Below are positions 1-7,468 of a DNA stretch of 64,000 nt, one piece after another; the first letter of the stretch is position 1, and every line of letters begins with the position of its first letter. Source of the DNA: Sphingobium lactosutens (GTDB taxonomy: Bacteria; Pseudomonadota; Alphaproteobacteria; Sphingomonadales; Sphingomonadaceae); the NCBI RefSeq assembly GCF_013393185.1, contig NZ_QJQX01000085.1, positions 62,001 to 126,000 on the forward strand, given 5' to 3'. The position numbers and the translations under genes were made by a program. The notes below the pieces were generated by a model. That model was not told the origin of the DNA. It saw nothing but the letters and a program-made list of their open reading frames with translations, and did not search any database.

Positions 1-270
1 TAAAAACCGCCGGACGTCGTAAGGTCCAGATGCAATCGTTCGAACATCCTCATGTCGAGGGTCTCGAATAATGCTTTGCTTGAGCTCGGCTATGGCGGCG
101 GGCGTGCCTTCAAGATATTGCGCGAAGCGGCGGCCGGTAAACAGAAGCGCGCCCGTTACCCCTAGCAACCGGTTGCGCGGTCTTGAGACGTCGACGATAT
201 CTCGTACTTGTTCATCAACCTGCACGGCCCCCAAGCGGCTCGTGCTGATATAAAACCATCGCTCAAACAT
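1..270 (-). CDS. BLUF-domain blue-light sensor, 3' end beyond window
   Basis: This is a partial gene reading leftward off the window start; 90 codons are visible. The translation starts MFERWFYISTSRLG and shows the BLUF fold (FAD-binding blue-light sensor): the flavin-contacting Tyr is residue 7, Asn is residue 33 (PRNRLLGVTG) and the photoactive Gln is residue 51 in FAQYLEG. The Asn-Gln spacing of 18 matches AppA (N45, Q63). It resembles the second BLUF gene at 5536, but keeps the Gln which that copy lacks. The start at 270 aligns with the paralogue; an in-frame ATG at 288 is possible and neither has a clear ribosome site. Stand-alone BLUF proteins usually act through partner proteins; the partner here is unknown. 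Confidence 0.85.
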   Translation of the reverse strand, partial: MFERWFYISTSRLGAVQVDEQVRDIVDVSRPRNRLLGVTGALLFTGRRFAQYLEGTPAAIAELKQSIIRDPRHEDVRTIASGPYDVRRFL

Positions 271-516
271 GTGAATGCTATAGAACATTCGTACAAAAGG
301 AGTAAAGACGAGGCGCACGGTGGGGACCGTTCTGCGCGCCTCGCCTTTACCGGCGGCCACTCCTTCGGGGGAAGATGTGGCCGATCGAAGAACACCCTGT
401 TACGGATTCTTGGTTAACAGGCGCCCAGCGCGACTATCGTAAAAATACGACAGCGCTATATCCCCCTTCCTTAGGCTCGCAGCGCTAGCGCCCCTCCCAA
501 AATTCGGAGGTCCGCA

Positions 517-1086
517 ATGTTCGAACAGAAAATCGAGGCTTTCAGCACAACTGAGGGTGGCGCAGACCTGCGCCGTCACCCTCGGCGGACGGTGTTCAAA
601 TCGGCGTTGCTCTACCCCGTCATCAAAGAAGCGAGCTTGTCGATCACGAATGTCTCCAGCCAAGGCCTCAGCGGCCGGAGCGCGCTGTCACTGGGCTTGC
701 GCGATGAAGTGCATATCAGCTTCAATGCGACAGATTTTCTCACCGCGGAAGTCCGCTGGACGAACGGCAGCCAGTGCGGCTTGCTGATGGAAGAGCCGCT
801 GCTTTGGCTTGGTGGGCATGAGACCTTCATGAACCAACTGGCTCCTGATGATCCACCCAGGGAAACCCGTATTTCAGTGGACATGCCCGCTACGATTGTT
901 ACTTCAGCGCCCGTCATGGTTGGCACGATCCGCAATCTGTCCATCGAGGGCATGATGATTGAGACGGCGGGCCTGAGAGAAGGCACGCGGCTCCTGGTGA
1001 AAAGCCGTGGACGAGGCGTGCGAATGGGCCGCGTGCAATGGTCGAGCGGCGGGATGGTGGGTGTATTTTTTGAAAGTGGAATCTAA
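517..1086 (+). CDS. Tandem PilZ-domain protein (probable c-di-GMP receptor)
   Basis: A soluble 189-residue protein made of two PilZ-like modules. The first carries the canonical signature: RRHPR at residues 19-23 and NVSSQG at 45-50, the RxxxR and (D/N)xSxxG elements that bind cyclic di-GMP. The second has RETRIS at 115-120 and NLSIEG at 140-145; its arginine spacing is not the canonical RxxxR, so it may be structural or bind weakly. No catalytic or membrane segment is present, so it would act as a c-di-GMP-responsive adaptor. The start is supported by a GGAGG site 6 bases upstream. It is followed by a response-regulator gene on the same strand after 74 bases. The fold is confident; the target process (motility, envelope or polysaccharide) is unknown. 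Confidence 0.85.
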   Translation: MFEQKIEAFSTTEGGADLRRHPRRTVFKSALLYPVIKEASLSITNVSSQGLSGRSALSLGLRDEVHISFNATDFLTAEVRWTNGSQCGLLMEEPLLWLGGHETFMNQLAPDDPPRETRISVDMPATIVTSAPVMVGTIRNLSIEGMMIETAGLREGTRLLVKSRGRGVRMGRVQWSSGGMVGVFFESGI

Positions 1087-1160
1087 AAAAGCATAGGTGA
1101 GGCAACCATTTTTACAATGACGCGTTACGCGCGCGAGGGGAGGAGCATAAGTCGGTCGGG

Positions 1161-1781
1161 ATGGGCGCAAAATGTCCTGTATATATCGTCCTGAAAGACG
1201 CCCGCATCCGCCGAACGCTGGTGGAGACACTTCGCGCGGAGCAATATCATCCGACGCCATTTGCATCCGGTAGCGACTTCCTTGAAGCTCTCGATCACCT
1301 TCCTGCAGGCGTAGCAATCTTAGACTTGCATCTTGCGGACAATTGGGTTGATGTGCTGACGCAATTGCTATGGACCCGGAAGGATGTTCCGGTGGTGATT
1401 ACGGCGGAGAACGCTAATATCCAGACAGTAGTTCAGGTCATAAAAGTAGGCGCTGACGATTTCCTTGAACAGCCTTTTTCAAAGAGAATGCTTCTGGAAG
1501 TAATCGATCAGGCGTCCGATCTTTTAGCCTCGAGAGAAGATCTCCAGAGGCAGAGAGCTCGCGCGGACTCTTTGCTGAAAAAACTTACGAGACGAGAGCT
1601 AGAGGTATTAAGGTTGATCCAATCCAACAAGAGCAATGAAGCTGCAGCCAATGAACTGCATCTTAGCGTCAGAACGATAGAGACATACCGCCTACGCATC
1701 ATGAGAAAATGCGGCGTCACGAAGTTTTCGGATGCAATTTCAGTCGTGGCGACCGCTTTGGATGGCCGCAGCAAGCTTTGA
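1161..1781 (+). CDS. FixJ/NarL-type response regulator with degenerate receiver
   Basis: A 206-residue protein with a receiver-like domain (about 1-120), a linker, and a LuxR-type helix-turn-helix (about 142-200, LTRRELEVLRLI ... SVRTIETYRLRIMRK). The phosphoacceptor Asp is present (D55 in ILDLHL) and so is the switch Thr (T81). The N-terminal acidic pair is reduced to a single Asp (LKD at 11-13), and the invariant Lys before Pro in the beta5 loop is replaced (EQPF at 103-106). Loss of these residues usually means weak or no phosphorylation, so it may be an atypical, phosphorylation-independent regulator. No sensor kinase lies nearby. It follows the PilZ gene and could be co-transcribed. Target genes cannot be inferred. 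Confidence 0.85.
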   Translation: MGAKCPVYIVLKDARIRRTLVETLRAEQYHPTPFASGSDFLEALDHLPAGVAILDLHLADNWVDVLTQLLWTRKDVPVVITAENANIQTVVQVIKVGADDFLEQPFSKRMLLEVIDQASDLLASREDLQRQRARADSLLKKLTRRELEVLRLIQSNKSNEAAANELHLSVRTIETYRLRIMRKCGVTKFSDAISVVATALDGRSKL

Positions 1782-2216
1782 GGGACATCGCCCTTACTCC
1801 CGTCACCATCCATGTTCAGCACAATGGGGAACGTCTGTCCCGAACTGGCTAGCCGACATCATAGCGAAGGCATCAACGCCAGATCAAAAGCCGAATGTCT
1901 CGCGGGTGTTGAACGTCTCATGTCCTTCTTGATATGGGGTAGTTCTCCAGACGGCCGAAGAGAATGGGTTTGGCACAGCGCGTCAACGAAAGAACTGAGC
2001 TCATCCGCTCCATTCGGCTGAACCAGCAGGCAACGAACCATCATCAAAGGGGGCCAGTTTTAGGTGTCGCCAAGGAGACTCTTCCCGATTTTCGCTTGAA
2101 AGAACTCTGCAGCTTATTGGATTTGTTCTTCGGGGCGCTGCCAGCCCAAGGCGGTGACATGATCCGCTCAGTTGTCAGGCCTTTGCTCGATTTTGCTTCG
2201 CTCGACTAACCGCTCG
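1782..2216. other. Intergenic stretch without recognisable gene
   Basis: About 435 bases lie between the response regulator and the decayed Crp/Fnr gene. Open frames here are short, lack ribosome sites and match no family I recognise. I see no hairpin terminator or tRNA-like fold. Confidence 0.4.
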
Positions 2217-2943
2217 CTAGTGTGCCAAGTGGAGATAGGCAGGCGTGAATCCGCCTGCTTCTGCCAGACGGCTCCAGTCCGGGATCATCACTGATCGCCT
2301 GCCCCGCTGTATGATGCCATCGACCTCGAGTGCCTTGAACATTCGATTGACGTGAACCGGCGTCAGACCCAGCGCATCTCCGAGTTGTTCTTGAGTGAGG
2401 GGAAGATGGACCTTGGAACGGCTTCCTATGCCGGCATGTTCCTGCTTCATCGCAAGTTCGCACAGCAAATGAGCAAGTCTAGCGCGCGCATCCCGCCGCC
2501 CTATCCTGACGACCCATTCCTGAAAAACCGATGCGTCGGCGAGTGAGTCCATCCATATCGCCTCAGCCAAAGCTGGGCGAGAACGGGTCAGCTGTAGGAC
2601 CGCTTCCACTGGAATATCGGCAAGCTTTGCAGGAGTGACCAGCTGGATGCTTTGGGCGGCGCCATGGAGCATGGAAAAATGGAGGTCGATAAAATCGCCT
2701 TCCATATGAAAGCCAACAATCTGACGCCCGCCATCGTTCACCAGCCAATACCGCTGCGCAAAGCCGTTCAGCAGGATAGCGCAAGAGGTGGGGCTCTGGC
2801 CGGCACGGATGATGTGCTGACCTGCCGTCATTGTCCGTGTTGTATAGGGAAGCGCGCCAATGGCTTGGCGGTCGGCATCCGACAGTTCCGCTCTCGCTGA
2901 GTTTTGCGGCTATTTTTCTCAGCGGTTGTTTCTCATCTCCCAA
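2217..2943 (-). pseudogene. Crp/Fnr-family regulator, frameshifted near 2890
   Basis: The intact part (2217-2831, 204 residues) has a cyclic-nucleotide-binding-like beta barrel and a C-terminal winged helix (LTQEQLGDALGLTPVHVNRM). It is closely similar along its length to the regulator at 4577-5392. Homology does not stop at the first ATG (2831). Upstream codons in the same frame read AELSDADRQAIGALPYTTRT, matching TELSQEDREAILALPLTTST of the paralogue, but a stop precedes them. The missing N-terminus, LGDEKQPLRKIAAKLSE, lies in another frame from a TTG at 2943. The two frames meet inside a GAGAG run at about 2889-2895, where two bases appear deleted. It is therefore a pseudogene, a sequencing error, or a shortened protein restarting at 2831. 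Confidence 0.75.
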
Positions 2944-3190
2944 GGCCTTGTCCTATTTTTTTGCCGACCGATAACAGCCACTTCAACTATCATAGGCAAC
3001 AAGAGCGACAATATGCACTGATGTAGGTTAAGGCGCTTCGTCACTAAGCCAGCGAGGCGCATGACGATGGACATGTTCAATAGCATTAGAAGAACGGCAC
3101 TCTGCGGGTTCCAGTCAAGTTGTCGGATCTGCAGATCCGCACTTCTTGCAAGCGTCACGCGCAAGCAGACTTGGCCCTAGCAACAAAAAT

Positions 3191-3212
3191 GGGCTGGCGT
3201 ATTCGCCAGCCC
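3191..3212 (-). terminator. Intrinsic terminator downstream of phaB
   Basis: A perfect 9-bp stem (GGGCTGGCG / CGCCAGCCC) with a 4-base loop. In the leftward direction it is followed by ATTTTTGTTG, a U-rich tract in the transcript. It lies about 75 bases after the phaB stop. Confidence 0.8.
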
Positions 3213-3217
3213 AAGGA

Positions 3218-3240
3218 GAGTTCCTTCTCGCAAGGAACTC
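3218..3240 (-). terminator. Second hairpin in tandem with the phaB terminator
   Basis: A perfect 9-bp inverted repeat (GAGTTCCTT / AAGGAACTC) around a 5-base loop, immediately upstream (in phaB transcript order) of the U-tailed hairpin. It has no U tract of its own, so it may stabilise the mRNA 3' end or assist termination. Confidence 0.5.
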
Positions 3241-3286
3241 GGGGTCGCACCTGAATTCTGTTCCTTCGACTACAGCACTGCCACGT

Positions 3287-4009
3287 TCAATACATGTGCT
3301 GCCCGCCATTGATGGATAGGGTACTTCCAGTGATGAAGGCAGCGTGATCACTGCACAGAAAGCCGACGCCGCGAGCGATCTCTGCAGCCTGTCCGAGACG
3401 ACCTACAGGGATCTTGCCAACGATCTTCTCAAGCACGGCTGCTGGGACTGCCGCAACCATGTCCGTATCAACATAACCTGGCGCGATAGCGTTCACGGTC
3501 ACGCCATATTTTGCGCCTTCCTGCGCCAGCGCCTTGGTGAAGCCGTGAATGCCTGATTTAGCCGCTGCGTAATTCACCTGGCCATATTGACCCGCTTGTC
3601 CGTTGACGGATCCGATATTGACGATGCGGCCCCAGCCGCGCGCCCGCATATCTCCAAATGTCGCCTTCGCCATGTTGAAACAGCCGCCAAGATTGGTCCG
3701 CATGACTTCATTCCAGTCGTCGAAGCTCATCTTGGCAAGGACGCCATCTCGCGTGATGCCTGCATTGTTGATGACGATATCGATGGGGCCCAATGTTTCG
3801 GTGATCTGCGCGCAGCCGGCGAGGCAGGCATCATGATCAGCAACATCCCACCGAAAGGCTTGAATGCCGGTGCGATCCGTGAAAGCGCGCGCCTTCTCGT
3901 CATTTCCCGCATAATTGGCGGCCACGATACAGCCCTGTTCTTTCAAGGCAAGGCTGATCGCCTCCCCGATTCCCCGAGTACCCCCGGTAACAACAGCAAC
4001 TCTGGTCAT
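3287..4009 (-). CDS. phaB: Acetoacetyl-CoA reductase (PhaB type)
   Basis: A 240-residue classical short-chain dehydrogenase expected to reduce acetoacetyl-CoA to (R)-3-hydroxybutyryl-CoA with NADPH for polyhydroxyalkanoate synthesis. It shows the nucleotide motif TGGTRGIG near the N-terminus, NNAG, the catalytic Ser in IGSVNG, and Tyr/Lys in NYAAAKSG. The phrase VNYAAAKSGIHGFTKALAQEGAKYGVTVN and the C-terminal INGGQHMY are typical of PhaB; FabG paralogues usually differ. The length matches PhaB. The start is supported by GAGGAGG 5 bases upstream. No phaA or phaC is adjacent, so it stands alone between two Crp/Fnr genes. A general beta-ketoacyl reductase is the alternative. Confidence 0.85.
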   Translation of the reverse strand: MTRVAVVTGGTRGIGEAISLALKEQGCIVAANYAGNDEKARAFTDRTGIQAFRWDVADHDACLAGCAQITETLGPIDIVINNAGITRDGVLAKMSFDDWNEVMRTNLGGCFNMAKATFGDMRARGWGRIVNIGSVNGQAGQYGQVNYAAAKSGIHGFTKALAQEGAKYGVTVNAIAPGYVDTDMVAAVPAAVLEKIVGKIPVGRLGQAAEIARGVGFLCSDHAAFITGSTLSINGGQHMY

Positions 4010-4576
4010 TCATCCTCCTCAGATAAATACTTGGCTGCGTGAGCCCCAGGGGAGCTACTAGCCAGTGAACGCGAGATTCTGTGGTTCCGACGGTTCTTCA
4101 TGGTCGATTGACCCGCTGGCGCCATGCGATCGCCCGAATTGGAAAGGCGACATCCATATACCGCTTCGACAGCGCTCAGCAGGGAGGGGGAATAGTACTT
4201 GGACTGACAAAGCTTGTTCAAGGACATCCAATTCTCCGATGGGCATGCAGCAGAGCACACAGCCAACAAATGGCTTCGCAACAGATACAGTCAGCGATCT
4301 GAATATCGACGATCAGATACCCTATTGCGAAGCGGCAATGATCGCGTTCTCAGACATGTGAACCGTTAAAATTCTAAATACTGAATATTACTAGTTCATA
4401 CTGGAAACGTTTTACTCAGAAATCGCTTGGAGACGTGCATCCAGCCCCCGCTATGATGCATCCGAACCACCCCTTCCGTAGCGGAAACCTCAACTAACGC
4501 ATTGATTCTGTCAACAGAGACGCACAGGATTTATTTTTAAATTTTGTTAAACTTCGCTTTCGTTACTTTGATATGA
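4010..4576. other. Long intergenic region upstream of phaB
   Basis: About 567 bases between phaB and the intact Crp/Fnr gene, both read leftward. It becomes AT-rich between about 4360 and 4570, unlike the rest of the window, which fits a regulatory region for phaB. Short open frames are present, but none has a ribosome site or recognisable similarity. I could not identify a convincing Crp/Fnr half-site pair. Confidence 0.4.
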
Positions 4577-5392
4577 CTATTCGAACAGCGTCGGACTTTT
4601 AGTAGATACCATGGTCGAGGACTGCCGGACCTCTTTGGGCGAAGCAAGGTGAAGATAGGCAGAAGAAAATCCCCCGACATCCGCCAGGGAGTCCCAATCG
4701 GAAATGACTACGGTGCGTTTGTCCCGCCTGATCAACCCATTCGCTTCCAGCAACTTCAATGTGCGGTTCACGTGAACGACCGTCAAACCCAGCGCATCCC
4801 CCAGGCGCTCCTGAGTGAGAGGAAGATCAATTCGGGACCGGTCTCCAAGCCCGGCATGCTCCTGCCTCAGACCAAGCTCGCACAGCAGATGCGCGATACG
4901 CGAGCGCGCGCTGCGGCGGCCTATGCTGACCACCCACTCCTGGACGATCGAGGCGTCTGCGAGGGAGTCGATCCAGATCGCTTCTGCAACCGCCGGTCGA
5001 CTACGCATAAGATCAATGACGGCGCCGTGCGGGATGTCGGCGATCTTCGCGGGGGTGAGCAGTTGCACGCTCTGGCTGGCGCGATTGAGCATCGAAAAAT
5101 GCAGATCGACGAAATCGCCTTCGACATGGAAGCCGACAATCTGGCGGCCGCCGTCCGACAGCTGCCGGTAGCGCTGGGCAAAGCCGCTCACCAATAGGGT
5201 ACAACTCGACGGCGCTTCACCTGCGCGCACCAAATGCTGCCCGGCTGACCTGGTGCTGGTTGTAAGGGGAAGGGCCAGGATCGCCTCTCGATCCTCTTGC
5301 GACAGTTCCGTTCGATCACTCAGCTTGACACACAAGCGGTGGAGCGGGTGCTGCCCAATTCCCATGATCAGCCCTTCTCTGCTATCGACCAT
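4577..5392 (-). CDS. Crp/Fnr-family transcriptional regulator
   Basis: A 271-residue regulator with an N-terminal effector-binding beta barrel (about 30-150, including GGRQIVGFHVEGDFVDLHF), a dimer helix, and a C-terminal winged helix-turn-helix (LTQERLGDALGLTVVHVNRTLKLLEANGLI). The N-terminal Fnr-type cysteine cluster is absent, so an iron-sulfur oxygen sensor is unlikely; the ligand is unknown. The translated start MVDSREGLIMGIGQHPL leaves two options, and alignment with the frameshifted copy at 2217-2943 favours the second Met (MGIGQHPL). A BLUF gene is transcribed divergently 143 bases away. The two Crp/Fnr copies flank phaB, which suggests, but does not prove, a link to PHA or redox control. 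Confidence 0.85.
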   Translation of the reverse strand: MVDSREGLIMGIGQHPLHRLCVKLSDRTELSQEDREAILALPLTTSTRSAGQHLVRAGEAPSSCTLLVSGFAQRYRQLSDGGRQIVGFHVEGDFVDLHFSMLNRASQSVQLLTPAKIADIPHGAVIDLMRSRPAVAEAIWIDSLADASIVQEWVVSIGRRSARSRIAHLLCELGLRQEHAGLGDRSRIDLPLTQERLGDALGLTVVHVNRTLKLLEANGLIRRDKRTVVISDWDSLADVGGFSSAYLHLASPKEVRQSSTMVSTKSPTLFE

Positions 5393-5535
5393 TAGGACGT
5401 TTCAGAGTATAGCAAAGCGACGGCGTTGCCCAGCACACTATCCCGATTAGCCGAGGCGCTATCCGGCTTCATCGAAGGGACAATGCCCGTAAACGGGTGG
5501 GCTACATTAAACTCAGATATCGTAAGCAATCTCGC

Positions 5536-5955
5536 ATGTTGGTACGGTCTCTCATCTATGTGAGCGATAGCAACATTTCGCTCCAATCCGACGAAGGGCA
5601 AATCGACGCCATCGTCGATGTGTCACAAAGCAGAAATCGCGCGCTTGGCGTGACCGGCGCGCTCATGTTCGCACAGGCCAATTTCGTGCACGTTCTGGAA
5701 GGCTCACGATCTGCCGTAGAGGAACTGATGTCGAGCATCAGCTGCGACCGACGGCACCGGAATGTCCGGGTGCTCGAAGAGGAAACACTTACATGCAGGC
5801 GCTTCCCGAGTTGGGCGATGGCCTATGTGGGGCCACCCGCATTGGTAGAGCCTCGTCTCGCGCCCCTCCTGGCATCGACGGAAGCGACGATTGACCCCTT
5901 TGCTACCCAGGACATGATCTCTCTCCTGCGCTCATTCATTTCGTTAGGGCGGTAA
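5536..5955 (+). CDS. BLUF-domain protein with His replacing the key Gln
   Basis: A 139-residue stand-alone BLUF protein. The start was set at 5536 (MLVRSLIYVSD) because an upstream start at 5497 would add a basic tail absent from the family. Family positions can be mapped by spacing to AppA: Tyr 8, Asn 34, Trp 93 and Met 95 are all present with identical spacing. The residue equivalent to AppA Gln63, which drives the flavin hydrogen-bond switch, is His 52 (FVHVLEG, codon CAC). Substitution of this Gln abolishes the normal photocycle in studied BLUF proteins, so this copy may be light-blind, use altered chemistry, or act only as a scaffold. It is divergent from the Crp/Fnr gene. Confidence 0.85.
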   Translation: MLVRSLIYVSDSNISLQSDEGQIDAIVDVSQSRNRALGVTGALMFAQANFVHVLEGSRSAVEELMSSISCDRRHRNVRVLEEETLTCRRFPSWAMAYVGPPALVEPRLAPLLASTEATIDPFATQDMISLLRSFISLGR

Positions 5956-6015
5956 TTCCATCTGCCTCGCATACGCCGAAGAACATCTTAATGAGCAGCC
6001 ACACGTAAGGATCGA

Positions 6016-6378
6016 TTAGTTCAGCGTCGTGCGGGTCACCCCAAGCATGTCCATGAGCTGGCTGCCGGTCGTATCGTCGCCATTTTGCAGGATGGCCGCG
6101 AAGCCACCGATGAGCTTGCCAAAATGTTCGCCAGCCAACCTGATGTCGCGCGGCGTGCGCTTGGTCTCATCGGCCGTGATCAGCATCGCGATACCCATGG
6201 CCAGGGCTTCCGACAGCATCGGCATTGCGATGGAGGCATGGCCTTCCTGCACCTCTCGCGATCCCATGGCGTAGGTGACCGCCTGGATCGCAATCTGGGC
6301 GCAATAGTGTCGGAATTCGCCCGGCGACAGGTTGTCGGGAATATCGAACAATTCTTCCGGGACCATTTTCATGCTCAT
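6016..6378 (-). CDS. Hypothetical protein, last gene of SOS-box operon
   Basis: A 120-residue soluble, mainly helical protein of unknown family, with no recognisable catalytic motif or membrane segment. It starts 4 bases after the preceding stop, with a GAGGATGA site overlapping that stop, so it is translationally linked to the three genes upstream (7186 to 6383). The MLSEALAMGIAMLITADETKRT region is followed by a helical segment with FGKLIGGFAAIL. Its operon lies behind a LexA-type box, so a role in DNA-damage response or a mobile element is inferred from context only. Confidence 0.6.
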   Translation of the reverse strand: MSMKMVPEELFDIPDNLSPGEFRHYCAQIAIQAVTYAMGSREVQEGHASIAMPMLSEALAMGIAMLITADETKRTPRDIRLAGEHFGKLIGGFAAILQNGDDTTGSQLMDMLGVTRTTLN

Positions 6379-6382
6379 TGGC

Positions 6383-6706
6383 TCATCCTCTAAAGCGGCT
6401 CACCGCTTTCTTCCATTCTCGCTCGTCTGGTAGCGGAAAGCGATGACGCGGGGGTTTGTTGCTGGTCTCCATCACCAGCGGACGTACCTTCCGGCCGTAA
6501 CGCTGGGAGCAGGTCTTGCAGTAAAATCGCCGCCTGGCCTCCCTGAAGTCATCGCTCCAGCCTTTCTGATGGAATTTCCACCACAGCCCGTGCGCCTCGA
6601 AAAACGCCTCGCGCCGGCAACGACATTCGACCCTGACGGAATAGTGCCATGCTGCGGCTTCGAAAATGCATGTCGCCACTTTGAGCCCGTCCCGATAGCG
6701 CGCCAC
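6383..6706 (-). CDS. Small basic protein with CxC...CxxC zinc-binding pattern
   Basis: A 107-residue basic, tryptophan-rich protein. Two cysteine pairs, CRC near the middle and CKTC about 35 residues later, could form a zinc ribbon, with many Arg/Lys around them, suggesting nucleic-acid contact. I placed the start at the GTG at 6706, one base after the stop of the upstream gene and preceded by CAGGAATG; a longer form from a TTG at 6745 would overlap that gene. It sits third in the four-gene operon behind the LexA box. A competing frame over the same bases lacks any such pattern. No specific function is claimed. Confidence 0.6.
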   Translation of the reverse strand: MARYRDGLKVATCIFEAAAWHYSVRVECRCRREAFFEAHGLWWKFHQKGWSDDFREARRRFYCKTCSQRYGRKVRPLVMETSNKPPRHRFPLPDEREWKKAVSRFRG

Positions 6707-6707
6707 A

Positions 6708-7007
6708 TCATTCCTGAACCAGATCCCGCGAGGGCATCGAAGCAATCAGATCTCCGGCGCTGATCTCCCATGCCCTGGCGAGCGCATCCACTTCTGCACG
6801 CGACACGCGGTCGCCGCCGCTGATCGTCATGAGCCGCGCGGCTGCGATGCCGGTCTGCCGGGCGAGGCGCTCAAAGGGTGTGGCGCGCTGGCGTTGCCAG
6901 GCATAGAACCATGGATCTCCCTCGCGAATGCATCGGGCGACAGGATGATCATGGGAAAAGCTGTCCAGCAGCCGTGCTATCGGGCGCTCGCCTTTGCGCC
7001 TGCTCAC
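6708..7007 (-). CDS. Small helix-turn-helix-like protein
   Basis: A 99-residue protein whose C-terminal half reads like a Cro/XRE-type DNA-binding helix pair: FERLARQTGIAAARLMTISGGDRVSRAEVDALARAWEISAGDL, with the alternating helix-turn pattern of that fold. The N-terminal half is basic. Its ATG overlaps the stop of the 7004-7186 gene by 4 bases (ATGA), so the two are coupled. It could be the regulator of this SOS-box operon or a phage-derived repressor fragment. The assignment rests on pattern only, with no family name. Confidence 0.6.
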   Translation of the reverse strand: MSRRKGERPIARLLDSFSHDHPVARCIREGDPWFYAWQRQRATPFERLARQTGIAAARLMTISGGDRVSRAEVDALARAWEISAGDLIASMPSRDLVQE

Positions 7008-7186
7008 AGCAGCGCACCCTGCTCGATGGGCTGGAAGAACCGCGCTGCGGTCACAGCGTTGCGATAGTGAACGGTTTCAAGGCGCTCAGCTTCTTCAAAC
7101 TTAACCGGCGTCCATTCTTCCGACGGATAGACTGTGTTGTAGATAACGCGCGCCGCCTCCCGCAGCGTGTCTCCTGGTTGCGACAT
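7004..7186 (-). CDS. Small hypothetical protein, first gene of SOS-box operon
   Basis: A 60-residue acidic protein of unknown function. Its start has a strong ribosome site (AGGAGG, 6 bases away) and lies 30 bases downstream of a perfect GTTC-N7-GTTC LexA box. Its last four bases overlap the start of the next gene. It begins a four-gene leftward operon ending at 6016. The protein contains no cysteine pairs, signal peptide or membrane segment. Confidence 0.6.
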   Translation of the reverse strand: MSQPGDTLREAARVIYNTVYPSEEWTPVKFEEAERLETVHYRNAVTAARFFQPIEQGALL

Positions 7187-7215
7187 GATATCCTCCTGAG
7201 TCGGCGGACATCATA

Positions 7216-7230
7216 GAACAAAGAGAGAAC
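7216..7230 (-). promoter_or_regulatory. LexA (SOS) box, GTTC-N7-GTTC
   Basis: The minus strand reads GTTCTCTCTTTGTTC, an exact match to the direct-repeat LexA operator known from Alphaproteobacteria. It lies 30 bases upstream of the 7186 start, where a repressor would block the promoter of the 7186-6016 operon. Confidence 0.75.
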
Positions 7231-7257
7231 ATATGGGAGAGGGTTTGACAGGTGGGA

Positions 7258-7374
7258 TCACCAGCCACTGCCCAAGTTGATCAGCCCGAGCAGGCTCAAG
7301 ACGAGGATCGTGAGGATGGCAGAGATCAGCAGGGAGCCGAAGCAGCCCAGCTTATTCGAGAAGAACAGGAACAA
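7258..7374 (-). CDS. Tiny membrane protein, TTG start
   Basis: A 38-residue protein (FLFFSNKLGCFGSLLISA then a hydrophobic run LTILVLSLLGLI) that is essentially one transmembrane helix with a short polar head. It is too short for ordinary gene finders. A TTG at 7374 was chosen because a full AAGGAGG ribosome site sits 5 bases upstream. The alternative ATG at 7401 has no such site. It lies 71 bases upstream of the LexA box and may be transcribed on its own. Function is unknown. Confidence 0.55.
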   Translation of the reverse strand: MFLFFSNKLGCFGSLLISAILTILVLSLLGLINLGSGW

Positions 7375-7421
7375 CGGCGCCTCCTTGCGTGGACTAAGCA
7401 TAGGCCGCGGGTGACGGGATT

Positions 7422-7436
7422 GTTCCCGACCCGTTG
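7422..7436 (+). promoter_or_regulatory. Possible degenerate LexA box before SRAP gene
   Basis: GTTCCCGACCCGTTG matches GTTC-N7-GTTC at all but the last base and lies 32 bases before the SRAP start. This is weaker than the box at 7216, but it fits the known SOS association of SRAP genes. Confidence 0.35.
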
Positions 7437-7468
7437 ACTCCCATGGACACAATTTCCACCTTGCTGGC

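Noticed and set aside
4010..4576. Hidden gene or transposase remnant upstream of phaB
   Set aside because: No frame shows a family motif or ribosome site; AT content rises as in a promoter region.
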